Origin: Fluviicola sp.
GTDB lineage: Bacteria; Bacteroidota; Bacteroidia; Flavobacteriales_D; Crocinitomicaceae
Direction: 5' to 3'
Assembly: GCA_002734085.1 (NCBI GenBank)
Contig: NVXV01000014.1
Location: 39,046 to 103,045, forward strand
Length of the DNA: 64,000 nt
In this document: positions 28,583 through 38,357 of the stretch, piece after piece
How the letters are laid out: every line of letters starts with the position of its first letter
Position numbering within the stretch: position 1 is the first letter of the stretch
Made by a program: the position numbers and the translations under genes
The notes under the pieces: model-generated
Told to the model about the DNA's origin: nothing
The model's input: the letters and a program-made list of their open reading frames with translations, nothing else
Databases searched by the model: none

Positions 28583-30055
28583 TCAATTTCTAAAATCTTC
28601 TTGAAAACATTCCGCTGCAATTTTTGCACTATTTAAAGCCAAAGGTATTCCACCACCTGGATGAACAGTTACTCCTACAAAATATAATCCTTTTAAATCC
28701 TTACTGAAGTTGGGGTGTCTATAAAATGCTGCGTATTTATTGTTTGAGGCATTACCATAAATAGAGCCTTGAGCACCAGAATAAGTCTTTTCTATGAAAA
28801 TAGGATCCATTACAAACTCTTCTTCAATGAGTGAAGAAATGTCCCTTTCTAAATGTCTGCTGAGTTTGTCCAATAGTATGTTTTTTATTTCAGGCACAAG
28901 CTTTTCCCAATCTTGTCCAACATTTATAGGTGAATTAATCATAACAAACCAATTTTCTTTGCCCTCAGGAGCATCTTCCATTTTCTTTTTGGAAGTAATG
29001 TGTACATATATTGAAGGATCTTCTGAAATAGTTTTTGTTTTAAACAAGTGATTGAATTCTTCTTCATAGTCATCTGAGAAGAACATGTTATGCACTCCTA
29101 GCTCAGGGAAAGAATCGTTTATTCCCCAGTAAAATACTATGGCTGAAGTTGATTTCTCTTGTTTTAACGATTTCTTTGGTGCTGTTTTTAGATGAGGGAG
29201 TAGATGTTTGTAGGTAAAAGCAACATCCATATTACTAACAACAATATCGAAATCATATTGTCCTTTATTGGTTCTTAGTCCTTTTACTTTTTTGTTTTCG
29301 TAGAGAATCTCTTCAACTTTCTCCTCAAACCTAAAAGTTGCGCCTTGTCCTTCAGCTAATTTTTGAATAGACCTGGGGATCTGAACCATTCCTTTCTTAG
29401 GTAAAAATACGCCAACATTCATTTCTAAATGTTGAATCATATTTAACATGGCCGGTGCTTTAAAAGGACTTGAACCATTATAAGTTGCGTATCGGTTAAA
29501 AATCTGTGTAGTTTTCGGATTTTTGAATTTCAACTTGTTCTCATCGTTCATCGTTTTACTCAACTTGTATTTTGGTAAACGACCGAGTGCTTTGAAAAGT
29601 CTTTTCGTTAAAACGTGATTTAATCGGTGCAACGAAGATTCAATAAATACAGGTGCGATACTCTTATAATTCTTACCAGATTTCTCAAGGTACTGTTTGA
29701 CTAAAGAACCGTCTTCTCCTAACTCTCTCTCAAATGTTTCTATTAGCTTATCCTTATTTTTTGGAAGTGTAAAACGCTGTCCATCGGGAAAGAAGTAATT
29801 AAACGAGTTTTCAAGTTCAAAGTATTCAAATGTTGAAAAATCTTCGCCGCAAAGATCGTAGAGTTGCTTTATATACTCTGGACCTGTAAAAACGGACGGC
29901 CCCATATCCCAGCGAAAATCTCCTAATTCAAGATTGTTTATTTTTCCACCAGCGTGACTATTAGCTTCAAAAACAGTTACATCATGACCTTTATTAGCAA
30001 ATCGAACAGCAGCACCTAAACCTCCAACTCCAGCTCCAATTATCGCAACTTTCAT
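28583..30055 (-). CDS. Phytoene desaturase-family (CrtI/CrtD-like) FAD oxidoreductase
   Basis: The 490-residue protein begins with the dinucleotide-binding motif VAIIGAGVGGLGAAVRFANK and VFEANSHAGGKINNLELG, and ends with the family signature GLYFVGVTVHPGGGIPLALNSAKIAA. This matches carotenoid desaturases of the CrtI/CrtD/CrtO group, which introduce double bonds into C40 carotenoids at the membrane. The wording FRWDMGPSVFTGPEYI suggests a CrtD-like hydroxycarotenoid desaturase, but the substrate cannot be settled here. No other crt gene is adjacent; it ends a pair with secA, 10 bp apart. Confidence 0.8.
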   Translation of the reverse strand: MKVAIIGAGVGGLGAAVRFANKGHDVTVFEANSHAGGKINNLELGDFRWDMGPSVFTGPEYIKQLYDLCGEDFSTFEYFELENSFNYFFPDGQRFTLPKNKDKLIETFERELGEDGSLVKQYLEKSGKNYKSIAPVFIESSLHRLNHVLTKRLFKALGRLPKYKLSKTMNDENKLKFKNPKTTQIFNRYATYNGSSPFKAPAMLNMIQHLEMNVGVFLPKKGMVQIPRSIQKLAEGQGATFRFEEKVEEILYENKKVKGLRTNKGQYDFDIVVSNMDVAFTYKHLLPHLKTAPKKSLKQEKSTSAIVFYWGINDSFPELGVHNMFFSDDYEEEFNHLFKTKTISEDPSIYVHITSKKKMEDAPEGKENWFVMINSPINVGQDWEKLVPEIKNILLDKLSRHLERDISSLIEEEFVMDPIFIEKTYSGAQGSIYGNASNNKYAAFYRHPNFSKDLKGLYFVGVTVHPGGGIPLALNSAKIAAECFQEDFRN

Positions 30056-30065
30056 TATCGTTTAT

Positions 30066-33000
30066 TTATGAACGACCGTGACACTGTTTGTATTTCTTGC
30101 CACTTCCACAAGGACAAGGATCATTTCTGTTGATTTTTTTCTCTGTTACTACAGGCTGCTTTTTTGGTTGACTTTGTCTTTGAGACTGAGCCATCGCTTC
30201 ATCATATCCTTGACTTCCTTCAAATTGTGAAGGAGGAGTGCTTGATGCAGTTTGACTTTGATTTACCTGTGCACTTGCATAACTGTCCTGTTGTTTTGCA
30301 GCTTTGTTTTGAACTGATCCTTCACCTTGTTGCACTGGAATTTCAGCTTTCACTAAGAACTCAACAGTATCTTGGTTCAATCGGTCTAACATATCTCTAA
30401 ACAAATTGAAAGACTCTAACTTATAAACCAATAATGGATCCTTCTGCTCGTGACGCGCTTGCTGAACGGATTGCTTTAAATCGTCCATTTCGCGCAAGTG
30501 CTCTTTCCATTCGTTATCAATCAATCCTAAAACAATTGATTTTTCAAAAGATCGTATGATAGACATACCTTTCGAATCGTGTCCTTCCTGAATGGTTGTA
30601 GAAACTTCGATACCTTTATTACCATCTGTAAGCGGAACACGAATGTGACGTGAACGATTTTCAGGTTGTTCGTAGTGTTGCTTTACATTTTGGAATAATA
30701 ATTCAGCAATACGACTATTTTTCCTATCGTATTTGTCCAATGCAGCGTTGTATACTTTCTCTATCACTTCATGCTGAGGTAGATTCGCAAATTCATCTTG
30801 TGATACGGGAGATTGAACACCAATTACACGAAGTAGTTCTAATTCAAAATCTTCAAAATCATCTTTTCCACTGTACTTACTAGTAATATATTCAACAGTA
30901 TCGTAGAACATATTTGCAATATCTAAATCAAGACGATCTCCATATAAAGCGTTTTTACGTTTACGGTATATAGCTTTACGTTGCGCATTCATTACATCAT
31001 CATATTCTAATAAATGCTTTCTATTTCCAAAGTTGTTTTCCTCTACTTTTTTCTGGGCTCTTTCGATAGATTTTGAAATCATTCTGTGCTGAATAACTTC
31101 TCCTTCTTTTAGTCCCATACGGTCCATTAATTTGGCGATTCGTTCAGAACCAAACTTACGCATCAAGTCATCTTCTAAAGAAACAAAGAATTGTGATGAT
31201 CCAGGATCTCCTTGACGACCAGCACGACCACGAAGCTGTCTATCCACACGACGTGAATCATGTCTTTCTGTACCAACAATTGCTAAACCACCAGCTTCTT
31301 TAACACCATCTTGCAATTTAATATCTGTACCACGACCAGCCATGTTAGTTGCAATAGTAACTGCACCACTTGCACCAGCTTCAGCAACGATTTCAGATTC
31401 TTTCTGGTGTTGTTTTGCATTAAGGACATTATGTTTGATACCTTTCATTTTAAGCATTCGGCTTAATAATTCAGATATTTCCACTGTAGTTGTACCCACT
31501 AAAACAGGTCTTCCTTTTGCAACAAGTTCTTCGACTTCATTAATTACAGCTGTGTATTTTTCACGACCAGTTTTGTAAACCATGTCGTCTCTATCCTCAC
31601 GAGCTATTGGTTTGTTTGTTGGAATTACAACAACATCTAATTCATAGATATCCCAAAACTCTTTTGCTTCAGTTTCTGCAGTACCAGTCATACCAGATAA
31701 CTTATGGTACATTCTGAAATAGTTTTGCAAAGAAATACTGGCGTAAGTCTGAGTAGCTGCTTCAACGTTCACGTTTTCCTTCGCCTCAATCGCCTGGTGA
31801 AGTCCATCAGAGTAGCGCCTTCCCTCCATGATACGACCTGTAGACTCATCTACAATCTTAACTTTTCCATCTACTGTAACGTATTCCACTTCTTTTTCAA
31901 AAAGTGTATATGCCTTTAGTAACTGATTTATACTATGAATTCTTTCTGACTTAATAGAGTAATCTCTAATTAATTCATTTTTCTTTTCAGCTAAAACTTC
32001 TTTTTCGAATCCTTCTTTTTCAAGTTGAGCTAATTCCGTTCCGATATCTGGCATGATATAGAATTGTGGATCATTTTCACCTGAAAGTAAGTCAATTCCT
32101 TTGTCTGTTAAATCAATCGTATTGTTTTTCTCATCAATTACAAAAAACAATTCATTATCGATAATAGGCATTTGCTTGTTTTGCTCAGCCATATAGAAAT
32201 TCTCAGTCTTTTGTAAATGAGCTTTCACACCTGGTTCTGAAAGGAATTTAATCAACGCTTTATTCTTTGGAAGACCTCTGTGCGCACGAAGTAGTTTCTT
32301 GCCACCTTCTTCCAAACGACGTTTTTGCTCTTTTTTATCTTCGAGAGGTTCGTTTATAACCGTTAATTCTTTTTTAGCTTCTGCGAGTACTTTGTTTACA
32401 AATGTTCTTTGAGCAGAAACAACTCTTTCAACCAAAGGTTTGAGAGACTTATATTCTTGTTGATCTCCTTTTGGCGTTGGACCAGAAATAATTAATGGTG
32501 TTCGAGCATCATCAATCAAAACTGAATCGACCTCATCAATTATTGCATAATGATGTTTCTTTTGAACAAGGCTTTCAATGTCACTTGACATATTGTCACG
32601 CAAATAGTCAAAACCAAATTCATTGTTTGTACCAAAGGTAATATCCGCTTTGTACGCTTCTCTTCGAGATTCTGAATTGGGTTGGTGTTTATCGATACAG
32701 TCAACGGTGAGTCCATGAAACTGATAAAGAGGCCCCATCCATTCGCTATCACGACGCGCTAAGTAATCATTTACAGTTACAAGGTGAACTCCTTTTCCAG
32801 CGATTGCATTTAAATAAACTGGGAGTGTTGCAACCAATGTTTTACCTTCACCCGTCTGCATTTCTGCAATGTTACCTCTATGGAGTACAGCACCCCCCAT
32901 GATTTGAACATCGTAATGAACCATTACCCATTCCATTTGAGTACCTGCAGCGGACCACTTGTTTTTCCAAATTGCTTTGTCGCCATCTATTACAAGACCA

Positions 33001-33431
33001 TCATGTTTTTTAGCGAGTTCACGATCGAAGTCAGTTGCTTTAACAACTATTTCTCCTCTTTCTGCCCATCTGCGGGCTGTTTCTTTAACTGTAGCAAAAG
33101 CATCAGGAAGAATCTCTTCGAGTGTTTCCTCGATACGTTCATCAATTTCTTCAGTAAGTTTATCTATCTTTTCAAATAAAGCTTCTTTATCAGCTACTGG
33201 TGTGTCTGGGTGATTAGACTTTTCTTCTAGTGACTTAATCTCATCTTCTAAATCTTTGATGTTATCGTTGATTTTTGATTTGAAAGTAGCTGTTCTATCT
33301 CTTAATTCGTCGTCAGAAATTGACGAAAGTCTTCCGTATATTTCGTTTACTTTATCTATAATCGGCTGATATGATTTTCTGTCTTTTACAGATTTATCGC
33401 CTAAGAATTTTTTTAAAAGTCCTCCTATCAT
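30066..33431 (-). CDS. secA: Preprotein translocase ATPase SecA
   Basis: SecA drives proteins through the SecYEG channel with ATP. The 1,121-residue product has the motor Walker A in EMQTGEGKTLVATLP, the DEAD-like VDSVLIDDARTPLI, SGMTGTAETEAKEFWDIY, TNMAGRGTDIKL, RQLRGRAGRQGDPGSSQF, and the C-terminal zinc motif DPCPCGSGKKYKQCHG. The length of about 1,120 residues, including an insert around 340-420, is usual in Bacteroidota. A promoter precedes it at 33454-33481. Confidence 0.97.
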   Translation of the reverse strand: MIGGLLKKFLGDKSVKDRKSYQPIIDKVNEIYGRLSSISDDELRDRTATFKSKINDNIKDLEDEIKSLEEKSNHPDTPVADKEALFEKIDKLTEEIDERIEETLEEILPDAFATVKETARRWAERGEIVVKATDFDRELAKKHDGLVIDGDKAIWKNKWSAAGTQMEWVMVHYDVQIMGGAVLHRGNIAEMQTGEGKTLVATLPVYLNAIAGKGVHLVTVNDYLARRDSEWMGPLYQFHGLTVDCIDKHQPNSESRREAYKADITFGTNNEFGFDYLRDNMSSDIESLVQKKHHYAIIDEVDSVLIDDARTPLIISGPTPKGDQQEYKSLKPLVERVVSAQRTFVNKVLAEAKKELTVINEPLEDKKEQKRRLEEGGKKLLRAHRGLPKNKALIKFLSEPGVKAHLQKTENFYMAEQNKQMPIIDNELFFVIDEKNNTIDLTDKGIDLLSGENDPQFYIMPDIGTELAQLEKEGFEKEVLAEKKNELIRDYSIKSERIHSINQLLKAYTLFEKEVEYVTVDGKVKIVDESTGRIMEGRRYSDGLHQAIEAKENVNVEAATQTYASISLQNYFRMYHKLSGMTGTAETEAKEFWDIYELDVVVIPTNKPIAREDRDDMVYKTGREKYTAVINEVEELVAKGRPVLVGTTTVEISELLSRMLKMKGIKHNVLNAKQHQKESEIVAEAGASGAVTIATNMAGRGTDIKLQDGVKEAGGLAIVGTERHDSRRVDRQLRGRAGRQGDPGSSQFFVSLEDDLMRKFGSERIAKLMDRMGLKEGEVIQHRMISKSIERAQKKVEENNFGNRKHLLEYDDVMNAQRKAIYRKRKNALYGDRLDLDIANMFYDTVEYITSKYSGKDDFEDFELELLRVIGVQSPVSQDEFANLPQHEVIEKVYNAALDKYDRKNSRIAELLFQNVKQHYEQPENRSRHIRVPLTDGNKGIEVSTTIQEGHDSKGMSIIRSFEKSIVLGLIDNEWKEHLREMDDLKQSVQQARHEQKDPLLVYKLESFNLFRDMLDRLNQDTVEFLVKAEIPVQQGEGSVQNKAAKQQDSYASAQVNQSQTASSTPPSQFEGSQGYDEAMAQSQRQSQPKKQPVVTEKKINRNDPCPCGSGKKYKQCHGRS

Positions 33432-33453
33432 GGTAAGTCAAAAATTTTGTTTC

Positions 33454-33481
33454 CAAAAATAACGTTATTCTCTAAAGTCAA
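33454..33481 (-). promoter_or_regulatory. Promoter of secA
   Basis: On the minus strand TTG (33481-33479), 17 nt, then TATTTTTG (33461-33454), which fits the Bacteroidota TTG/TAnnTTTG consensus; the ATG is at 33431. Confidence 0.65.
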
Positions 33482-33571
33482 ACGCTGAATTCATGTTAAT
33501 TTAGATTAATCACAAACTATTCCAACAACGATTTACTGACATTGTGTCTTGAAGTAGGATAGGAGGTGATA

Positions 33572-33605
33572 AAAAAAAGCCTTTCAGATGGCCGAAAGAC
33601 TTTTT
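33572..33605 (-). terminator. Terminator of the DUF2795 gene
   Basis: On the minus strand an imperfect hairpin AAAAAGTCTTTCGG...CTGAAAGGCTTTTT is followed by more T residues, directly at the 3' end of the gene that stops at 33609. Confidence 0.75.
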
Positions 33606-33608
33606 AAT

Positions 33609-33830
33609 TTAGTATTCATCTTCATTAAAGAAGAAATCTTCTTTCGAAGGATAATCTGGCCAAATATCTTCTATGTTCTCGTAAATCTCCCCCTCATCTT
33701 CAATGTCCTGAAGATTTTCAACTACCTCCAAAGGAGCGCCAGTTCTGATCGCAAAATCGATAAGTTCATCCTTAGCTGCTGGCCAAGGGGCATCTTCCAA
33801 ATAAGAGGCAAGTTCTAGTGTCCAATACAT
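33609..33830 (-). CDS. DUF2795 small acidic protein
   Basis: This 73-residue protein begins MYWTLELASYLEDAPWPA and ends with an acidic tail (WPDYPSKEDFFFNEDEY). The sequence LIDFAIRTGAPLEVVENLQ is characteristic of the DUF2795 family widespread in Bacteroidota. The function is unknown; its near-consensus promoter and terminator suggest strong, monocistronic expression. Confidence 0.85.
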   Translation of the reverse strand: MYWTLELASYLEDAPWPAAKDELIDFAIRTGAPLEVVENLQDIEDEGEIYENIEDIWPDYPSKEDFFFNEDEY

Positions 33831-33869
33831 AGTTTATATTTTATTAAATTTTATTCGCTTTTCAAAGCG

Positions 33870-33899
33870 CAAATGTAATTTTATTTTTTGTAAATGCAA
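33870..33899 (-). promoter_or_regulatory. Consensus promoter of the DUF2795 gene
   Basis: On the minus strand TTG (33899-33897), 19 nt, TACATTTG (33877-33870): both elements and spacing fit the Bacteroidota primary sigma consensus. It lies 39 bp upstream of the ATG. Confidence 0.8.
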
Positions 33900-33939
33900 A
33901 TGGATTTTGAATTTCGTTGAAATAATCTCCTAAAATCCA

Positions 33940-34488
33940 TTACATACGTGGCTTCCAAGGAATTTCATTTGCAGAAGTGTCCTTGGTTATTTTACGTGCC
34001 AATACAAACAAATAATCACTCAATCGGTTCAAATATTGAATTACTTTTTTGAAATTATCGTTGGTGTCATTTAAAGCTACTGTTAATCTTTCTGCTCTTC
34101 GACAAACGCAACGTGAAATATGACAATAGGATACGATTGTATTCCCGCCAGGTAGAACAAATGATTTCATTTCGGGAAGTACATCGTTCATTTTATCTAT
34201 TGCATTCTCTAGAAATGTAATATCCTCATTTTTTAACTGAGGTAATTCCATTTTAGTTCCTTCCGGAGAGACTGCTAGCAAGGAGCCAATTGTAAAAAGT
34301 CGATCTTGAATCTCTATTAATTCTTTTCGGTGCTCTTCTTTTATTTCTTGGTCCCTCAGTAAACCAACCCACGAATTTAACTCATCTACAGTACCATAAC
34401 TCTCAATGCGAATATCGTTTTTTGGAACTCTTTTACCTCCAATCAAAGAGGTCTCTCCTGTATCTCCTTTCTTTGTGTAGATTTTCAT
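33940..34488 (-). CDS. ATP:cob(I)alamin adenosyltransferase (PduO type)
   Basis: The enzyme attaches the 5'-deoxyadenosyl group of ATP to cobalamin. The protein begins MKIYTKKGDTGETSLIGGKR, followed by ESYGTVDELNSWVGLL and the conserved arginine motif HISRCVCRRAERLTV, and RLSDYLFVLARK near the end. I chose the ATG at 34488 (182 residues): an upstream in-frame extension to 34632 would run through the terminator of the neighbouring gene. The first conserved residues then fall at the N-terminus as usual in the family. Confidence 0.92.
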   Translation of the reverse strand: MKIYTKKGDTGETSLIGGKRVPKNDIRIESYGTVDELNSWVGLLRDQEIKEEHRKELIEIQDRLFTIGSLLAVSPEGTKMELPQLKNEDITFLENAIDKMNDVLPEMKSFVLPGGNTIVSYCHISRCVCRRAERLTVALNDTNDNFKKVIQYLNRLSDYLFVLARKITKDTSANEIPWKPRM

Positions 34489-34599
34489 TTTGTTTCTTTT
34501 TAATAAAGACGTTGAAAATAGGAAAATGTTTGATATGTTCTCGGAAAATGTTTGATGAACTTCTTTAAGGGTAATAATATCAAATGTTTGTATTAAAAA

Positions 34600-34627
34600 A
34601 AGCACTGCCAAAGAACTGACAGTGCTT
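34600..34627 (-). terminator. Terminator after the acyl-CoA dehydrogenase gene
   Basis: On the minus strand AAGCACTG (34627-34620) pairs with CAGTGCTT (34607-34600) around a 12-nt loop and is followed by a run of T residues, 22 bp after the stop at 34650. Confidence 0.88.
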
Positions 34628-34649
34628 CCCAAAAATAATTTTACTCTGA

Positions 34650-35792
34650 TTAATCTTTCAATACATTTCTTGAAATAACAATTTTCTGTACTTCAGATGT
34701 TCCTTCATAAATTTGAGTGATCTTCGCATCACGCATCAAACGTTCTACGTGGTATTCTTTAACAAATCCATAACCACCGTGGATTTGAACCGCTTCAACA
34801 GTTTGTTCCATAGCGACACCTGAAGCGTAAAGCTTTGCCATAGCTCCAGATTGGTCATAATTCATTCCGTTATCTTTGTGCCAAGCAGCTTTGTGAACTA
34901 GTAAACGTGCAGTCTCAACAGCAACAGCCATATCAGCAATTTTAAATGCAATTGCTTGGTGTTTCATGATTTCTTTACCAAAAGCTTTACGCTCCTTTGA
35001 GTAGGCTACAGCTAAATCTAAACCTCCAGCAGCGATTCCTAATGCTTGAGCAGCGATTCCAATACGTCCACCTGAAAGTGTTTTCATTGCGAATTTAAAT
35101 CCAAATCCGTCTTCACCTATTCTGTTTTCTTTTGGAACTTTTACATCGTTGAACATCAATGTATGTGTATCACTTCCACGAATTCCCATTTTATCTTCTT
35201 TGGCTCCAACAATAAATCCATCCATGTCTCTTTCAACAATCAGAGCGTTGATTCCCTTATGTCCTTTCTCAGGGTCAGTTTGTGCAATAACCAAATAAAT
35301 AGATGCGGAAGAACCATTTGTTATCCAGTTTTTTGTACCGTTTAGTAAATAGTGATCTCCTTTATCTTCCGCTGTTGTTCTCTGAGATGTTGCATCAGAA
35401 CCTGCTTCAGGCTCCGATAAACAAAAAGCACCTATTTTCTCACCTGTAGCGAGTGGCTTTAAGTATTTTTCTTTTTGTTCTTCAGTACCAAAAGTTTCAA
35501 GTCCCCAACATACAAGTGAGTTGTTTACACTCATACATACTGAAACAGAGGCATCAACTTTTGAGATTTCCTCCATCGCTAAAACGTATGACATTGTATC
35601 CATACCGCCTCCGCCGTACTTAGGATCAACCATCATTCCCATAAAGCCAAGTTCACCCAATTGTTTTATTTCTTCTTTTGGGAATCTTTGCGCATTATCT
35701 CTTTCGATAACTTCCTTCTTCAACACATTTTGTGCGAAGTCACGTGCAGCGTCTCTTACTGCTAATTGTTCTTCTGATAATTGAAAATCCAT
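34650..35792 (-). CDS. Acyl-CoA dehydrogenase (short/medium-chain type)
   Basis: This 380-residue flavoenzyme oxidises acyl-CoA to enoyl-CoA. It shows the FAD-binding segment GAFCLSEPEAGSDATSQ, NGTKNWITNGSSASIYLVIA, GIRGSDTHTLMFNDVKVP, ALGIAAGGLDLAVAYSKERKAFG, and the C-terminal QIYEGTSEVQKIVISRN containing the catalytic glutamate. It resembles butyryl-CoA dehydrogenase most closely. It stands alone with its own terminator; the upstream 176 bp to the divergent anmK holds the promoters of both. Confidence 0.92.
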   Translation of the reverse strand: MDFQLSEEQLAVRDAARDFAQNVLKKEVIERDNAQRFPKEEIKQLGELGFMGMMVDPKYGGGGMDTMSYVLAMEEISKVDASVSVCMSVNNSLVCWGLETFGTEEQKEKYLKPLATGEKIGAFCLSEPEAGSDATSQRTTAEDKGDHYLLNGTKNWITNGSSASIYLVIAQTDPEKGHKGINALIVERDMDGFIVGAKEDKMGIRGSDTHTLMFNDVKVPKENRIGEDGFGFKFAMKTLSGGRIGIAAQALGIAAGGLDLAVAYSKERKAFGKEIMKHQAIAFKIADMAVAVETARLLVHKAAWHKDNGMNYDQSGAMAKLYASGVAMEQTVEAVQIHGGYGFVKEYHVERLMRDAKITQIYEGTSEVQKIVISRNVLKD

Positions 35793-35968
35793 ACTATATT
35801 TTTTAAATTTCTGTGTTCTTAGAGTTACTGTAAAGTCTGTTATAATTACAATTGAGTATTAAACTTGTTTAGACTTAACTCAGAGCACCTAATAAAATTA
35901 TTTCCGTATAATTGAGGGCGTAAAAGTAGCAGTATTATTTAAAAAAAGACAGTAAAATCGTGTCATAA

Positions 35969-37036
35969 ATGAAAAGATTTAGAATAATAGGCTTAATGTC
36001 AGGTACTTCTCTTGATGGTTTAGATATCGCCGATGTTGAATTTTTTCAATCCAAAAATGAGTCATGGAGTTTTAAGCTAGTTCATAGTGAAACTGTTGAT
36101 TATACTGCCGAATTTAAAGAAAAACTTAGAAAAGCACCTTTCCTGTCAGGGGAAGAACTTGGGATTCTAAGTGTAGAGTTAGGACGATATTATGGACAAG
36201 AAGTATTAAGTTTTCTTGAGAAATATGGTATTGATAAGGCTATTATTTCAGCAGTTGCTAGCCACGGACAAACGATCTTTCATCAACCGGATAAAGGATT
36301 TACACTTCAAATAGGGAATGGCCCTGAATTATCCGCAATAACGGGTCTTAAAAGTGTTGTAGATTTTAGGACGCAGGACGTTGCATTAGGAGGAAATGGA
36401 GCTCCTTTGGTTCCTGTAGCAGATGATTACTTATTTTCAAATTTAGCAGATAGCTTTTTAAATATAGGTGGTTTTGCAAACGTCTCTTTTAAGAAAAGGG
36501 ATTGGTTGTCTTTTGACATTTGTCCTGCCAATATCGTGTTAAATGAAATTATGCAGCATTTTAATCAACCATTTGATCTTAATGGAGACAAAGGGAGGAG
36601 TGCTGAAGTTAATAAAGATTTGCTTGAAGAACTAGACGCTTTAGACTACTACAGTCAAGACGGACCTAAGTCTCTTGGATGGGAATGGGTAGAGAATGAG
36701 GTTCTTCCAACTCTTAAAAAAGAGGATGATGAATTAACAAAGCTTGGAACTTTCTATTCACATATCGCTTATCAAATTGCAAGAAGTTTAGAAAAAAATA
36801 ACTTGAAGTCTGTATTTGTAACAGGTGGAGGTGCTAAAAATTCATTTTTGATAGAATTGATTAAGCAACAATTCAAAGGAGAAGTTATCATACCTGAAAA
36901 AGACATCATCGATTCTAAAGAGGCAATTGCTTTTGCTTTTTTAGGAGTACTTCGATTGAATAATGTGATTAATGTATATGCTTCTGTTACAGGTGCTAGA
37001 AAGAACAGTTGCTCGGGTGTCGTTTTTACGCCCTAA
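35969..37036 (+). CDS. anmK: Anhydro-N-acetylmuramic acid kinase (AnmK)
   Basis: AnmK opens the 1,6-anhydro ring of anhydroMurNAc and phosphorylates it to MurNAc-6-phosphate for peptidoglycan recycling. The 355-residue protein begins RIIGLMSGTSLDGLDIADVEF, and contains VASHGQTIFHQP, ALGGNGAPLVPVADDYLF, LNIGGFANVSF, and VTGGGAKNSFLIELI, all family motifs of the ASKHA fold. No murQ is adjacent. Confidence 0.95.
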   Translation: MKRFRIIGLMSGTSLDGLDIADVEFFQSKNESWSFKLVHSETVDYTAEFKEKLRKAPFLSGEELGILSVELGRYYGQEVLSFLEKYGIDKAIISAVASHGQTIFHQPDKGFTLQIGNGPELSAITGLKSVVDFRTQDVALGGNGAPLVPVADDYLFSNLADSFLNIGGFANVSFKKRDWLSFDICPANIVLNEIMQHFNQPFDLNGDKGRSAEVNKDLLEELDALDYYSQDGPKSLGWEWVENEVLPTLKKEDDELTKLGTFYSHIAYQIARSLEKNNLKSVFVTGGGAKNSFLIELIKQQFKGEVIIPEKDIIDSKEAIAFAFLGVLRLNNVINVYASVTGARKNSCSGVVFTP

Positions 37037-37075
37037 AATATTTAGTAGTTTTTATCGTGCATTAAAATTGTTTTT

Positions 37076-37083
37076 TACTTTTG
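37076..37083 (+). promoter_or_regulatory. Bacteroidota-type -7 element before the amino-acid dehydrogenase gene
   Basis: TACTTTTG matches TAnnTTTG and ends 21 bp before the ATG at 37105; the -33 region lacks a clear TTG. Confidence 0.5.
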
Positions 37084-37104
37084 TTCGGTTAACTAAAATG
37101 AATT

Positions 37105-38334
37105 ATGAAAGACTTACTCGAGAAGTTTGAGAACAAACAACCAGAGATTGTATTTGAATGGAGTGATGCAGAAACAGAGGCTAAAGGATGGGTTGTCATA
37201 AACTCATTAAGAGGTGGAGCTGCAGGAGGTGGAACACGAATGAGACCCGGACTTGATAAACGCGAAGTGGAATCACTTGCAAAAACGATGGAAATCAAGT
37301 TTACAGTTGCCGGACCACCAATAGGAGGAGCTAAGTCTGGAATTAATTTTGACCCGAAAGATCCACGTAAAGAAGGTGTTTTGAGAAGATGGTATGCTGC
37401 GGTAACACCACTTTTAAAACATTATTATGGAACTGGAGGAGATTTAAATGTGGATGAAATTCATGAAGTTATTCCTATTACTGAAGATTGTGGTGTTTGG
37501 CACCCTCAAGAAGGAGTTTTTAATGGACACTTTCAGCCTAGAGAAGCTCAAAAAATTCACCGTATTGGTCAATTGAGGTATGGTGTTCTTAAAGTAATCG
37601 AGGACGATAAATTTTCACCAGATATTAAGCGTAAGTACGTTGTTGCAGATATGATAACAGGTTACGGAGTAGCCCAATCGATAGAGCATTATTACAATGT
37701 TTGGGGTGGTGACGTTAAAGGTAAACGCGTAATTATTCAAGGATGGGGGAATGTAGGTTCAGCTGCTGCCTTCTATCTATCTCAAAGCGGAGCAAAAATC
37801 GTTGGGATAATTGATAGAGTAGGAGGAATGATCAACGAAAACGGTTTTTCATTTGAAGAAATCAAAACATTATTCCTTAATAAAAACGGAAACGAGTTAG
37901 TATCAGATAAAATACTTTCTTTCGAAGAAGTGAATGAGAAAATCTGGGATGTGCCTGCTGAAGTTTTTGCTCCTTGTGCCGCTTCAAGATTGATTACTCA
38001 AGATCAAGCTGAAAGAATGATTAAGTCTGGAGTAGAAGTAATTTCTGCTGGGGCAAATGTACCTTTTGCAGATCCTGAAATTTTCTTTGGAAGTATTGCA
38101 AACTATGTTGATAACCATGTCTCCCTAATTCCAGATTTTATAGCAAATTGTGGCATGGCAAGGGTGTTTGCATTTTTAATGTCTGAAGACCTCAAGACTA
38201 TATCGGACAATGATATTTTCGATGATACAAGTAAGATTATTCGAGAAGCACTCGAAAATACATATAAACTGAACCCCGCTAAAACAGGTATTGCCAAAGC
38301 TGCATTTGAAGTAGCCTTAAAGCAATTAGTATAA
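37105..38334 (+). CDS. Glu/Leu/Phe/Val dehydrogenase-family amino acid dehydrogenase
   Basis: The 409-residue protein has the substrate segment LRGGAAGGGTRMRPGLDK, the catalytic-lysine motif FTVAGPPIGGAKSGINFDP, the GGDLNVDEIHEV region and a Rossmann motif VIIQGWGNVGSAAAFYLSQ, followed by FAPCAASRLI and EVISAGANVPF. These place it in the NAD(P)-dependent amino acid dehydrogenase family that includes glutamate and leucine dehydrogenases. The substrate cannot be assigned from sequence alone. The nhaD gene follows after 23 bp. Confidence 0.88.
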   Translation: MKDLLEKFENKQPEIVFEWSDAETEAKGWVVINSLRGGAAGGGTRMRPGLDKREVESLAKTMEIKFTVAGPPIGGAKSGINFDPKDPRKEGVLRRWYAAVTPLLKHYYGTGGDLNVDEIHEVIPITEDCGVWHPQEGVFNGHFQPREAQKIHRIGQLRYGVLKVIEDDKFSPDIKRKYVVADMITGYGVAQSIEHYYNVWGGDVKGKRVIIQGWGNVGSAAAFYLSQSGAKIVGIIDRVGGMINENGFSFEEIKTLFLNKNGNELVSDKILSFEEVNEKIWDVPAEVFAPCAASRLITQDQAERMIKSGVEVISAGANVPFADPEIFFGSIANYVDNHVSLIPDFIANCGMARVFAFLMSEDLKTISDNDIFDDTSKIIREALENTYKLNPAKTGIAKAAFEVALKQLV

Positions 38335-38357
38335 ACTCTACTTTAATATAAAACACT

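Noticed and set aside
34489..34632. Extension of the cobalamin adenosyltransferase to 230 residues
   Set aside because: The extra segment runs across the terminator of the upstream gene (34600-34627) and has no similarity to the family; the conserved TKKGDTGETSL start follows the ATG at 34488.
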